A stretch of DNA of 64,000 bases from an uncultured Oscillospiraceae bacterium (GTDB lineage: Bacteria; Bacillota; Clostridia; Oscillospirales; Oscillospiraceae), in the NCBI GenBank assembly GCA_934569045.1, contig CAKTJX010000002.1:1-64000 (forward strand), given 5' to 3'. Shown piece after piece: positions 8,498-17,464 of the stretch (its first letter is position 1; each line of letters opens with the position of its first letter). A model generated the notes under the pieces. It saw only the letters and a program-made list of their open reading frames with translations. It searched no databases and was not told the DNA's origin. A program made the translations under genes and the position numbers.

Positions 8498-9403
8498 TTA
8501 CAGCAGAGCATCCACAAAGTCTCTGGCCACAAAGGGCATCAGATCCTCCGCCTTTTCACCCACGCCGATAAACTTCACGGGAATCTGCAAGGTGTCCGCC
8601 ACAGCAATGACGATGCCGCCCTTGGCGGTGCCGTCCAGCTTGGTCACCGCCAGGGCCGTAACCCCCGCGATCTCCTTGAACTGCTTGGCCTGGATCAGGC
8701 CGTTCTGGCCCGTGGTGCCGTCCAGCACCAGCAGCACCTCCCGGGCTGCCTGGGGCAGCTCCCGCTCCACGATGCGGCTGATTTTATTGAGCTCGTTCAT
8801 CAAATTTGTCTTGTTGTGGAGCCGTCCGGCGGTGTCAATGATGATCACATCCGCGTCCCGGGTCTTGGCGGACTGGATGCCGTCATAGACAACAGATGCC
8901 GGGTCCGCCCCTTCGTGCTGCCGGACAATGTCCGCGCCGCTGCGCTGGGCCCAGATTTCCAGCTGGTCCGCCGCCGCGGCCCGGAAGGTATCCCCCGCCA
9001 CCAGCAGGACCTTCCTGCCCTGGTCGCACAGCTGCTTGGCAATCTTGCCGATGGTGGTGGTCTTGCCCACGCCGTTGACGCCGATGACCAGAATCACACT
9101 GGGATGGGTGGAGAGATTCAGCTCCGGCTCCCCCACGGATACCATGTCCGCCAGGATTTCCTTCAATGCTTCCTTGGCCTGCTCCGCCTGGGTGATGCGC
9201 TTTTCCCGCACGGCCTTGCGCAGGGCTGCCGTGGCCTTGGTTGCAGTCTCCACGCCCAGATCCGCCAGAATCAGGCTCTCCTCCAGCTCATCGTAAAAGT
9301 CATCGTCAATCTCCGTACCGCCGGAAAACAGGTCGTTCCAGCTGTCGCTGAGGGCATCTCTGGTTTTCGCCAGGCCCGCCTTGATTTTGTCAAAAAAGCC
9401 CAT
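8498..9403 (-). CDS. ftsY: Signal recognition particle receptor FtsY
   Basis: SRP receptor GTPase docking SRP-ribosome complexes at the membrane. 301 aa, the short form lacking the long acidic A domain. Begins MGFFDKIKAGL (amphipathic membrane-targeting helix). The NG domain has P-loop GVNGVGKTTT, DTAGRLHNK and TKLDGTAKGG. It lies 12 bp downstream of smc, a widespread Firmicutes pairing (usually rnc-smc-ftsY; here rnc is elsewhere, at 30 kb). Confidence 0.97.
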   Translation of the reverse strand: MGFFDKIKAGLAKTRDALSDSWNDLFSGGTEIDDDFYDELEESLILADLGVETATKATAALRKAVREKRITQAEQAKEALKEILADMVSVGEPELNLSTHPSVILVIGVNGVGKTTTIGKIAKQLCDQGRKVLLVAGDTFRAAAADQLEIWAQRSGADIVRQHEGADPASVVYDGIQSAKTRDADVIIIDTAGRLHNKTNLMNELNKISRIVERELPQAAREVLLVLDGTTGQNGLIQAKQFKEIAGVTALAVTKLDGTAKGGIVIAVADTLQIPVKFIGVGEKAEDLMPFVARDFVDALL

Positions 9404-9415
9404 AGAATTCTCCTT

Positions 9416-12400
9416 TTATTCTCCGATTCCCAAATATTCTTCCATCTGATTCAAGTCCAGCCGCAGCAGCTTGGAAACGCCCTGCTCCTGCATGGTCACA
9501 CCGTAGAGCACATCGGCGGATTCCATGGTGCCGCGGCGGTGGGTGATGACGATGAACTGGGTCTTTTTCAGGTTGTGCAGGTACCCCGCGAACCGGTCAA
9601 CGTTCCGGTCGTCCAGGGCCGCGTCAATCTCGTCCAGCAAGCAGAAGGGCGTAGGCCGCACCTTCAGAATCGCGAAGTACAGCGCCGTTGCCACAAAGGC
9701 CTTCTCGCCGCCGGAGAGCAGGGTGATGGTTTTGACCTGCTTTCCGGGGGGCTGCACCCGAATCTCAATGCCGCAGGTCAGGGGGTTCTCCGGGTCCTCC
9801 AGAATCAGCTGCCCCTTGCCGCCGCCGAACATCTCTTCAAAGACCTGCCCGAAATAATGGTTGATCTTTCCGAATTCCTCCACGAAAATCGTGGTCATTT
9901 CCTTGGTAATATCCCGGATGATGCTTTCCAGCTCCCGCTTAGAGGTGAGCACATCGTCCCGCTGCTCCGCCAGGTAGCTGTAGCGCTCGTTGACCCGGGC
10001 GTACTCATCGATGGCTCCCAGATTGGGGGTGCCCAGAGCGGCGATTTTCCGCTTGAGCTCGGCGATGCGGCGGTTGCCCGCGGTGACGGACTCAATCTCC
10101 CCTCTGGCCTCCACGGCGGTGCCGGGGGTCAGACCGTAGGAATCCCACAGCTTGTCCACAATCTGCCGCTCCTCCATGGAGGAGGTGACCTTCTTCTGCT
10201 CCAGCAGCGCACAGGCCCGCTCCATATTCAGGATTTCCTTATTCTTCTCCTGGGCATCGTGCTCCGCCTTTGTCTTGGCCGCTTCCGTATCCGCCCGGTC
10301 GGCAAGCATCTGGCGCAGGGTCTCGTTCATGGTCTGGGCCTCGGCATCGTTGTCCTTCTGCCGCTGCTCCAAAGAAGCAATCTCCCCGGCAAGGCGCTGG
10401 TTCTCCTGCCGGATGGCATCCATCAGCGCCTGCTTTTTCTCCCGGTCTCCCTCCATGTCGGAGCGCAGGGTTTTCAGGTCCTCCATGTGGGACTGGGCCG
10501 TGGAGCGCTCGGCGTCCAGCGCCGCCTCCTGGGTCCGCAGCTCGGTCATATGGCCGGTGATGGCATCGGTGGCCTGGGCCGCCTCGGTCTGGCTGCCCTC
10601 CAAACCCGCAAGCTTCTGCCGGGTTTCCAGCAGATCCTTTTCAAAAATCTGGAGCTTTGCCTTCTGTGCCGCCAGGCGCTCGGCATCGCTGCGGTCCCGC
10701 TCCAGGATGGTCTCCCGCTCCCGGCGGGCAGAGCCCTCCGCCTCCGAAATGGCGTTATAGAGGACCTCATACTGCTTCTCCTGGCCCTGGAGCCGAAGGA
10801 CCTGGTCCTCCGCCTCCCGGAGCTGATCCCGGGCGGTGTTCAGCTGGAACTCTACCTGGTCAAAGAGCCGCTGGGCCTCCTGGAGCTTCGCTTCCTCCTG
10901 GGCACGCTGCTGCATGAGCTGCTTTTCCTGGGCCGCCAGCTTTTCCAGCTCGTTGGCCCGGGAGAGAATGCCCGCGTCCCGGTTGACGGAGCCGCCGGTC
11001 ATGGAGCCGCCGGAATTCATCACCTGGCCGTCCAGAGTCACAATGCGGAAGCGGTTTTTAAACTGCCGGGCCATGGCGATGGCCGCGTCCAGGTCCTCAG
11101 CAATCACCGTCCGGCCCAGAAGATTCAATACAATATTCTGATATTTGGGGTCATAGGTGACAAGCTCCGCCGCCACCCCTACAAAGCCCCGGCTATTCTC
11201 CACCCCCGGCTCCTGCAATCGCTTTCCCCAGATGGTGGACAGGGGCAGAAAGGTCGCCCGTCCGCCGCCGGTGCGCTTTAGATAGCTAATGGCCGCCTTG
11301 CCGTCAGCCTCGCTGCCCACGACAATCTGCTGCATGGCAGCGCCCAAGGCGATCTCAATGGCCACGGCGTAGCTGTCTTCTGTGCGGATCAGACGGGATA
11401 CGGGGCCGTGGATGTTTTTGAGCCCGCCCCGCTGGGCCTCCTGCATGACCATGCGGACGGATTTCTGGTAGCTCTCATAGTCCCGCTCCATGGCCCGGAA
11501 CACCCGGACCTTGGCGGAGACCCCGTCCAGCTGGGCGGCGAGTCTACGCAGTTCCTCTGCCGCCGCGTCCCGGTTCTTCCGGCGGCTTTCCTGCCGCAGG
11601 GAAAAGCCGGAGATCACATTGTTGGAGGCCGTCACCTGATCCTGGGCGTTTTTCAGCTCCCGGCGGGCATCCTCCAGATTCTTTTTCGCCGCCTCCAGCC
11701 GTTCCTTTCCGGCGGAAAGGTCCCCGTCCAGCTCTGAAAGCCGCTGGGCGGCGGAGGCCCGGTTTTCGTCCAGCGCTCTGGCATCCGCCTCACAGCCGGC
11801 AATGTCCGCCTGCAAGGTGGATTCCTTGGTCCGCAGCTCCAGGAACTGACGGCTCAGGCCCTGGGCCGAGGCGGTCATCTCCTGAAGCTTCTGCTGGGAC
11901 TGGGCAATGGCGGCGCGGACATTTTTCAGGTCCTGGTCAATCTGGCCGATGCGCTGCTCCGTCTGGGCGATCTGGCTTTCCAGGCCGCCGGAGCGGTCCG
12001 CCTGGCCCCGGAGCTCTTCCTCAATGCGGGTTAAATTGGCATTGTTGTTTTCCACGTTGCCCTGGAGCACCGCCATCTGGCCCTCCAGCTGCTGGTGGGT
12101 GCTCTGGAACATGGTGGTCTTCACCCGGACGGATTCCAGCAGGCCGTCCTTCTCCCGCAGGGCCCCGCCCAGCTCCTCCGCCTGCCGGTAGAGCCCTTCC
12201 AGATCATCGTGGGCCTGCTGCAGGACGAAGGAAGCGGAGGCATAGTCCTCCTCCGCCTTTTTTGCGGCGGCGGAGAGCTTATCCAGGGTATCCAGCCACA
12301 CGGCCACCTCCACCCCCTGGAGCTCCTGCTTCATTTCCAAATATTTCTGAGCTTTTTCGGACTGAACCTTCAGCGGTTCCAGCTGCAATTCCAGTTCGGA

Positions 12401-12985
12401 GACCTTGTCCCCAATGCGCAGCAGATTGTCCTCTGTCCGCTCCAGCTGGCGCTCGGTCTCCTCTTTCCGGTGGCGGTATTTGGAGATACCGGCGGCCTCT
12501 TCAAAAATTTCCCGGCGGTCTCCGCTCTTTAAAGACAGGATTTCATCAATGCGGCCCTGGCCGATATTGGAGTAGCCCTCCCGGCCCAGGCCCGTGTCCA
12601 TCAGCAGCTCATTGATGTCCTTTAACCGGGCGGACTGGCGGTTGATATAGTATTCGCCGTCGCCGGAACGGTAGTACCGGCGGGTGACCACCACCTCGTC
12701 CGCGTCATAGGCCAGGGCCCGGTCCGAGTTATCCAAGGTCAGGGTAGCCTCCGCGAAGCCCAGCTGGGGCCGCTTGGCGGTGCCGCCGAAGATCACGTCC
12801 TCCATCTTCGCGCCCCGGAGGGTCTTGGAGCTCTGCTCGCCCATGACCCAGAGGATGGCATCGGAAATATTGGATTTTCCGGAGCCGTTGGGGCCCACGA
12901 TGGCGGTGATATCGTCGCCAAAGCGGATCACCGTCTTGTCCGGGAAGGACTTAAAGCCCTGCAATTCCAGTGATTTTAAGTACAC
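9416..12985 (-). CDS. smc: Chromosome segregation protein SMC
   Basis: 1189-aa condensin ATPase. The N-terminal head carries Walker A GPNGSGKSN; two long coiled coils flank a hinge around residues 510-650 (GPVSRLIRTEDSYAVAIEIALG ... GGSMTGGS); the C-terminal head carries LSGGEKAFVATAL and Walker B CLLDEIDAALD. The initiator is GTG at 12985 (protein begins (V)YLKSLELQGFKSF), seven bases after GAGG. A nearby ATG at 12990 is out of frame. The promoter is at 13023-13051. First gene of the smc-ftsY-rdgB-yhbY run. Confidence 0.98.
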   Translation of the reverse strand: MYLKSLELQGFKSFPDKTVIRFGDDITAIVGPNGSGKSNISDAILWVMGEQSSKTLRGAKMEDVIFGGTAKRPQLGFAEATLTLDNSDRALAYDADEVVVTRRYYRSGDGEYYINRQSARLKDINELLMDTGLGREGYSNIGQGRIDEILSLKSGDRREIFEEAAGISKYRHRKEETERQLERTEDNLLRIGDKVSELELQLEPLKVQSEKAQKYLEMKQELQGVEVAVWLDTLDKLSAAAKKAEEDYASASFVLQQAHDDLEGLYRQAEELGGALREKDGLLESVRVKTTMFQSTHQQLEGQMAVLQGNVENNNANLTRIEEELRGQADRSGGLESQIAQTEQRIGQIDQDLKNVRAAIAQSQQKLQEMTASAQGLSRQFLELRTKESTLQADIAGCEADARALDENRASAAQRLSELDGDLSAGKERLEAAKKNLEDARRELKNAQDQVTASNNVISGFSLRQESRRKNRDAAAEELRRLAAQLDGVSAKVRVFRAMERDYESYQKSVRMVMQEAQRGGLKNIHGPVSRLIRTEDSYAVAIEIALGAAMQQIVVGSEADGKAAISYLKRTGGGRATFLPLSTIWGKRLQEPGVENSRGFVGVAAELVTYDPKYQNIVLNLLGRTVIAEDLDAAIAMARQFKNRFRIVTLDGQVMNSGGSMTGGSVNRDAGILSRANELEKLAAQEKQLMQQRAQEEAKLQEAQRLFDQVEFQLNTARDQLREAEDQVLRLQGQEKQYEVLYNAISEAEGSARRERETILERDRSDAERLAAQKAKLQIFEKDLLETRQKLAGLEGSQTEAAQATDAITGHMTELRTQEAALDAERSTAQSHMEDLKTLRSDMEGDREKKQALMDAIRQENQRLAGEIASLEQRQKDNDAEAQTMNETLRQMLADRADTEAAKTKAEHDAQEKNKEILNMERACALLEQKKVTSSMEERQIVDKLWDSYGLTPGTAVEARGEIESVTAGNRRIAELKRKIAALGTPNLGAIDEYARVNERYSYLAEQRDDVLTSKRELESIIRDITKEMTTIFVEEFGKINHYFGQVFEEMFGGGKGQLILEDPENPLTCGIEIRVQPPGKQVKTITLLSGGEKAFVATALYFAILKVRPTPFCLLDEIDAALDDRNVDRFAGYLHNLKKTQFIVITHRRGTMESADVLYGVTMQEQGVSKLLRLDLNQMEEYLGIGE

Positions 12986-13022
12986 AGCATAACCTCGTTC
13001 AATACGAATAATGAATCAGTTT

Positions 13023-13051
13023 ATTATACCCGGAAACAGGGGCAAATGCAA
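13023..13051 (-). promoter_or_regulatory. Sigma-A promoter of smc operon
   Basis: Minus-strand TTGCAT (13051-13046), 17 bp, TATAAT (13028-13023), giving a short leader before the GTG at 12985. Confidence 0.75.
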
Positions 13052-13218
13052 TGGTTTCTTTTCAAAAAGAGAAGCGCATTGCCGCCTTTTCTCTTTTTTC
13101 TCCCGAAGGCGGCGGGAGGAGCTTGGAACACCTTGTGAAATCTGCCCAGAATTTTCGGCACCCCGGCTGAAATCTTACAGGGACTCCTTGTGGAAATCGC
13201 CAAAGAATGGATTTCAGA
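13052..13218. other. Intergenic region between divergent smc and kinase genes, nothing recognised
   Basis: The smc-kinase gap is about 350 bp. Outside the two promoters and the kinase leader I see only short open frames without ribosome binding sites and a weak AAAAGAGAA / TTCTCTTTT inverted repeat near 13061-13095. Confidence 0.5.
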
Positions 13219-13247
13219 TTGACATTTCTGCATCTATAAGCTAGAAT
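13219..13247 (+). promoter_or_regulatory. Sigma-A promoter of the kinase-like gene
   Basis: TTGACA (13219-13224), 17 bp, TAGAAT (13242-13247). The expected leader from about 13254 to 13339 contains two hairpins: GCGGCGGCAC...GTGCCGCCGC (about 13258-13287) and GCTTCCC-GCT-GGGAAGC (13292-13308). They may affect expression or simply be structured leader. Confidence 0.75.
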
Positions 13248-13339
13248 AAGTCGGAATGCGGCGGCACGGTCAGCCTGTGCCGCCGCGGTTTGCTTCCCGC
13301 TGGGAAGCCCCAATCCTATGGATCGAGAGGTTACAGATC

Positions 13340-14434
13340 ATGGATTTAAACGAAAAATTAGAGCAGGTGTGCCGGGATTTTCGCATCGAGGACACCTATC
13401 TTGACTATGAAACCATTCAGATGGGCAACGTCAACCACACCTACAAGGTCAATTTCCGTCTGGCAGACGGCAGCCCCAAATCCTTCCTGGTACAAAACGT
13501 CAACACCTACGCCTTCCGGGACCCAGTGGGCCTGATGGAAAATATCGACAAGGTCACGGAACACATCCGGGCAAAGTGCCCCGGCAAAACCTGCCTGCAC
13601 TTCCACCACACCGCGGACCGGAAGACCTACGTCATCGATGGCAGCAACTTCTGGCGGATGACCAACTACATTCCCTCCGTCACCTACAACGCCGTGAAGG
13701 ACCCTGAGATTCTGCGCAACGCCGGACGGGTGTTCGGGGAATTCCAGAACCAGCTGTCCGATTTTGACATTCACGCTCTGCACGAAACCATCCCCGGCTT
13801 CCACGACACCCGCAAGCGCTACGCCGCCTTTAAGGCCGCGGTGGACGAGGATAAGGCCGGGCGGGTGAAGGACGCCCCGGAGGAGATCGCCTTCCTGCTG
13901 GAGCACGAAGACCTGGCCTGCACCCTGACGGACCTGTACCAGGCCGGAAAGCTCCCCCTGCGGGTCACCCACAACGACACCAAAATCAACAACGTGCTCT
14001 TTGACCAGGGGGATCACCACGCCCTGGTGGTCATCGACCTGGACACCGTCATGCCAGGGCTCCTGGGCCACGACTTTGGCGATGCCATCCGCTTTGCCGC
14101 CAACTACTGCGAGGAGGACTGCAAGGACCCCAGCAATGCCGGCGTGGACATGGAGGTATTCCGAGCCTTCACCGAGGGCTTCCTGGAGCACACCGCCGAG
14201 ACCATGACGAAAGAAGAGTCCGACACCCTGGCCCTGAGCTGCTTCTGCCTGACGGCGGAGCTGGCCACCCGGTTCCTGGGGGATTACTTACAGGGCGACC
14301 CCTATTTTAAGACGCTGTACCCGGAACACAATCTGGTGCGCGCCCGCTGCCAGGTGGCCCTGTGCCGGGATATGCTGGCCAAGCAGCCCCAGATGGAGCA
14401 GATCATCCGGGAATCATTAGAAAGGGCGAAATAA
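13340..14434 (+). CDS. Phosphotransferase (APH/NahK-like sugar kinase)
   Basis: 364-aa kinase of the aminoglycoside phosphotransferase/choline kinase fold. The Brenner motif RVTHNDTKINNVLFD supplies the catalytic Asp and the Mg-binding Asn, and VIDLDTVMPGLLGHDFGD supplies the DxD equivalent of DFG. The wording of these motifs resembles N-acetylhexosamine 1-kinase (NahK), which phosphorylates GlcNAc/GalNAc at C1; antibiotic resistance is not suggested. The ATG at 13340 follows GAGAGG. It has its own promoter and is followed by a repeat element. Lying just upstream of a polysaccharide locus, it could feed sugar-1-phosphates, but that is inference. Confidence 0.75.
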   Translation: MDLNEKLEQVCRDFRIEDTYLDYETIQMGNVNHTYKVNFRLADGSPKSFLVQNVNTYAFRDPVGLMENIDKVTEHIRAKCPGKTCLHFHHTADRKTYVIDGSNFWRMTNYIPSVTYNAVKDPEILRNAGRVFGEFQNQLSDFDIHALHETIPGFHDTRKRYAAFKAAVDEDKAGRVKDAPEEIAFLLEHEDLACTLTDLYQAGKLPLRVTHNDTKINNVLFDQGDHHALVVIDLDTVMPGLLGHDFGDAIRFAANYCEEDCKDPSNAGVDMEVFRAFTEGFLEHTAETMTKEESDTLALSCFCLTAELATRFLGDYLQGDPYFKTLYPEHNLVRARCQVALCRDMLAKQPQMEQIIRESLERAK

Positions 14435-14445
14435 AAATAATTTTC

Positions 14446-14594
14446 GAGGCTGTTGTAAAACAGATTTCCCGTAGGGGCGGCTAGTAGCCGCCCGCTCTCT
14501 TGCGGAATCGCGCGTTCTATTCAAACGCCCTGTTCTGAAAGTCGGCGGGCGGCTGATAGCCGCCCCTACAGGTTTTCTGGTTTTCAGCAGCCCT
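14446..14594. repeat. MITE-like palindromic element, type I (copy F)
   Basis: Same family as the element at 2619. Ends GAGGCTGTTGTAAAA and (reverse) AAGGGCTGCTGAAAA; internal arms GTAGGGGCGGCTAGTAGCCGCCC and GGGCGGCTGATAGCCGCCCCTAC. It begins 12 bp after the kinase stop and ends before the polysaccharide operon promoter. Confidence 0.8.
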
Positions 14595-14619
14595 TTCTCA
14601 TTTTCCAGGAAACTTTTTC

Positions 14620-14648
14620 TTGCTGTTCCTGCTGGTATGTGGTATACT
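14620..14648 (+). promoter_or_regulatory. Promoter of the polysaccharide operon
   Basis: TTGCTG (14620-14625), 17 bp, TATACT (14643-14648), with an extended -10 TGG immediately before TATACT. It is the only good promoter seen ahead of the eleven-gene plus-strand run. Confidence 0.75.
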
Positions 14649-14712
14649 AAAGTGTATGAAAAATAGATTTTTGTGCCTTTTCCACTCCTAGGAAAGAAAG
14701 AGGGAATCCGTC

Positions 14713-15327
14713 TTGTATCGTAAATTTGGGAAGCGGCTACTGGATGTGCTTTTGTCCGGCTGCGGCATTGTGATTTTGTCCCCGCTGTATCTGATTCTGG
14801 CTGCGGCCATTAAAATCGACGATCCCGGCCCCGTGTTTTTCCGGCAGAAGCGGGTGGGCATCCACAAAACCCACTTCCAGATTCTCAAATTCCGCACCAT
14901 GAAGATGTGCACGCCCCACGACACCCCCACCCACCTGCTGGAAAATCCCCAGCAGTATATCACCCGGGTAGGCGGCTTTCTGCGGAAAACCTCTTTAGAT
15001 GAGCTGCCCCAGATTTTTCAGATCTTCACGGGCAAAATGTCCATCGTAGGGCCACGGCCTGCCCTGTGGAATCAGTTTGACCTGATTGCCGAGCGGGACA
15101 AGTACGGCGCCAACGATGTGCGCCCGGGCCTCACCGGCTGGGCCCAGATCAATGGGCGGGACGAGCTGCCCATTGACGTGAAGGCCAAGCTGGACGGCGA
15201 ATACGTCCGGAAGCTCAGCTTTCTTTTTGACTGCAAGTGCTTCTTCGGCTCCATTGGCGTGGTTCTGAAGCACGATGGCGTGGTAGAGGGCGGCACCGGG
15301 GCCATGAAAAAGGAGCAGCAGCCATGA
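14713..15327 (+). CDS. Initiating undecaprenyl-phosphate sugar phosphotransferase
   Basis: 204-aa bacterial sugar transferase (the catalytic domain shared by PglC, WbaP and TuaA) that would load the first sugar-1-phosphate onto undecaprenyl phosphate. It has a single N-terminal membrane helix (VLLSGCGIVILSPLYLILAA) and then the hallmarks PVFFRQKRVG, LKFRTM, RKTSLDELPQ and VGPRPAL, ending with GLTGWAQINGR. It is the short, minimal form. The start is TTG at 14713 behind AAAGAGGG. The stop overlaps the next start in an ATGA. First gene of the operon, as expected for the initiating enzyme. Confidence 0.92.
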   Translation: MYRKFGKRLLDVLLSGCGIVILSPLYLILAAAIKIDDPGPVFFRQKRVGIHKTHFQILKFRTMKMCTPHDTPTHLLENPQQYITRVGGFLRKTSLDELPQIFQIFTGKMSIVGPRPALWNQFDLIAERDKYGANDVRPGLTGWAQINGRDELPIDVKAKLDGEYVRKLSFLFDCKCFFGSIGVVLKHDGVVEGGTGAMKKEQQP

Positions 15328-16226
15328 AGCGCGTACTGATTACCGGGGCCGGCAGCTACCTTGGCAAGAGCCTTGCGGCATATCTCGCCCAGTGGCCGGA
15401 GGAATATCAGGTACAGAGCATCAGCGTCCGGGATGACAGCTGGAAGAAGCTGGATTTCCGGGGCTTCGATGCCGTCTATCACACCGCCGCCCTGGTGCAC
15501 CAGGAGCAGAGCAAGCACGACCCCGCCCAGCAGGAAGCCTATGACCGGGTCAACGCCCGGCTTCCCGTGCTGCTGGCCGAGAAGGCCAAGGCGGAGGGGG
15601 TGCGGCAGTTTATCTTTCTCTCCACCATGGCAGTTTACGGCCTGACGGCCCCCTTCGGCAAAACTGTAACCATCACAAAGGATACCCCCATTGCTCCCAC
15701 CGATCTCTACGGCCAGAGCAAAGCCAAGGCGGAAAAGGGGCTGTTGGCCCTTCAGGGGGGCGGCTTCCAGGCTGCTATTCTCCGCCCGCCCATGATCTAT
15801 GGCCGGGGCTGCAAGGGCAACTACCAGGCGCTGGCCGCCATGGCAGGAAAACTGCCCTGCTTCCCGAAAATTGACAACCGGCGCTCCATGCTCTATGTGG
15901 GAAATCTGAACTGTCTGGTTCGGTTCCTGCTCCGCAGCGGCGAGGGCGGCGTTTTCTGCCCCCAGAACCGGGAAACGGTGGACACAGGCCGGATGGTCCA
16001 GGAAATTGCCCGGGCCCACGGCAAACGCCTGCCCCTGATTCCCGGTACCCGCTGGGCCCTGGAGCTGCTGCGGCCCCTGACACCGAAAATTGACAAGGCC
16101 TTCGGAAGCCTGTGCTATGACCCGGCCCTGAGCCAATACTCAAAGGACTACTGCCGGTGGGATTTCCTCCAATCCATTGCGGAAACCGAGGGAGAACCGC
16201 CTACAGAGAGGAGTTTTCCCCATTGA
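15324..16226 (+). CDS. NAD-dependent epimerase/dehydratase (extended SDR)
   Basis: 300-aa extended short-chain dehydrogenase acting on nucleotide sugars. Residues 1-20 hold the Rossmann motif VLITGAGSYLGKSL, then STMAVYG (catalytic Ser/Thr), DLYGQSKAKAE (Tyr-x3-Lys) and RPPMIYGRG. A tight partner of an initiating sugar transferase, it may make or modify the first sugar (for instance a 4-epimerisation or 4-reduction); the exact reaction cannot be told from sequence. ATG at 15324 overlaps the previous stop; the stop overlaps the next TTG start. Confidence 0.85.
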   Translation: MKRVLITGAGSYLGKSLAAYLAQWPEEYQVQSISVRDDSWKKLDFRGFDAVYHTAALVHQEQSKHDPAQQEAYDRVNARLPVLLAEKAKAEGVRQFIFLSTMAVYGLTAPFGKTVTITKDTPIAPTDLYGQSKAKAEKGLLALQGGGFQAAILRPPMIYGRGCKGNYQALAAMAGKLPCFPKIDNRRSMLYVGNLNCLVRFLLRSGEGGVFCPQNRETVDTGRMVQEIARAHGKRLPLIPGTRWALELLRPLTPKIDKAFGSLCYDPALSQYSKDYCRWDFLQSIAETEGEPPTERSFPH

Positions 16227-17440
16227 ATTCCAAAAAGGATATTCTTTTTTTATGCCAGTTCTTTCACCCGGAATATATCTCCTCCGCCCAGCTGCCCTTT
16301 GACACCGCGAAGGCCCTGGCAAAGGCCGGCTTCTCCGTGGATGTGCTCTGCGGGTATCCCAAGGAATACTATTCGGGCCCCCAGGTGCCGGAGACGGAGG
16401 CCATTGACGGCGTGACCATCCACCGTCTGCACTATTTGCAGCCGGATCGGAGCAGCACCTTCGGGCGGTTGATCAATTATTTTTCCTTCACCCTGTCTGT
16501 GTTTCTCCACCTGGGGCGGCTGCGGCACTACCGCTGCGCCGTGGTCTATTCCAATCCCCCGGTGCTGCCCTGGATTGTCTCCTGGGCCAAGAAGCTCTTC
16601 GGCTGCAAGCTGGTGTTTGTGGCCTATGACCTCTACCCGGAGCTGGCCCTGCGGACCGGAGCCTTGCGGGAAACCGGCATGGTAGCCCGGCTCATGGGGC
16701 ATATCAACCGGGTAGTCTATCCGAAGCTTGACCGGGTGGTGGCCCTCTCCTCCGAGATGAAGGAATTCCTCCAGGCCAACCGGGACATTGACCCGGGCCG
16801 CATTTCCGTCATCCCCAACTGGTATGCCGACGGCGGCGAGCCCAGCCGGGATCTCTCCGGCAACCGCTTTGAAGCGGAACTGGGGGACAAATTTGTGGTC
16901 TGCTACTTCGGCAATATGGGCACCATTCAGGATATGGACACCATTCTGGAGGCGGTGCGGTGCCTGCGGGAGGACAAAGACATCTTCTTCCTCTTCGCCG
17001 GCCACGGCAACAAGCTGCCAGCGCTGAAAGCCGCCATCCAGGAGGAGCATCTGGAAAACGCCCGGGTGCTGGACTACCTCCACGGCAAGGACTATCAGGA
17101 TGCTTTGCAGATCAGCGGCGCCGCCCTGATCTCCCTGGAGCCGGGCACCACAGGGCTGTGCGTGCCCAGCAAGACCTACAGCTATATGATGGAGGGCATT
17201 CCCCTGCTTGCCATCATGGACGAATGCGACATCGTCCGGGACACCCGTTCCGGGGCCGGGCGGGATCTGCGCAGCGGCCAGGGGCAGACCCTTGCGGACA
17301 CCATCCGGCAGCTGCGGGAGAATCCGGAGGCACTGACTGCCATGCGGCAGCGCTGCCGGGAAATCTACCTGGAAAAATACACACCGGAGAAGTGCCTGCC
17401 CAAATACCAGGCCCTGTTCCAGGAGCTGCTGGAAGAGTAA
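16223..17440 (+). CDS. Glycosyltransferase family 4 (WbuB-like)
   Basis: 405-aa GT4, GT-B fold, cytoplasmic face. The N-terminal domain starts NSKKDILFLCQFFHPEY and contains VAYDLYPELALRTGAL. The C-terminal donor domain has VIPNWYADG, VCYFGNMGTIQDM and CVPSKTYSYMMEGIPLLAI. The pattern resembles WbuB-type transferases that add an acetamido-sugar. The start is TTG at 16223, ten bases after AGAGGAG and overlapping the previous TGA; no better start exists. Donor and acceptor are not predictable. Confidence 0.82.
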   Translation: MNSKKDILFLCQFFHPEYISSAQLPFDTAKALAKAGFSVDVLCGYPKEYYSGPQVPETEAIDGVTIHRLHYLQPDRSSTFGRLINYFSFTLSVFLHLGRLRHYRCAVVYSNPPVLPWIVSWAKKLFGCKLVFVAYDLYPELALRTGALRETGMVARLMGHINRVVYPKLDRVVALSSEMKEFLQANRDIDPGRISVIPNWYADGGEPSRDLSGNRFEAELGDKFVVCYFGNMGTIQDMDTILEAVRCLREDKDIFFLFAGHGNKLPALKAAIQEEHLENARVLDYLHGKDYQDALQISGAALISLEPGTTGLCVPSKTYSYMMEGIPLLAIMDECDIVRDTRSGAGRDLRSGQGQTLADTIRQLRENPEALTAMRQRCREIYLEKYTPEKCLPKYQALFQELLEE

Positions 17441-17464
17441 CGTTTGCAGAAAGGAGCCGGTCTC

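Noticed and set aside
7655..11281. Another long plus-strand frame antisense to smc, ftsY and rdgB
   Set aside because: Same reasoning: it mirrors the codon pattern of the real minus-strand genes.
13340..14434. Aminoglycoside resistance gene
   Set aside because: It has the APH fold, but its motif wording fits NahK-like sugar kinases better, and no mobile context is present.
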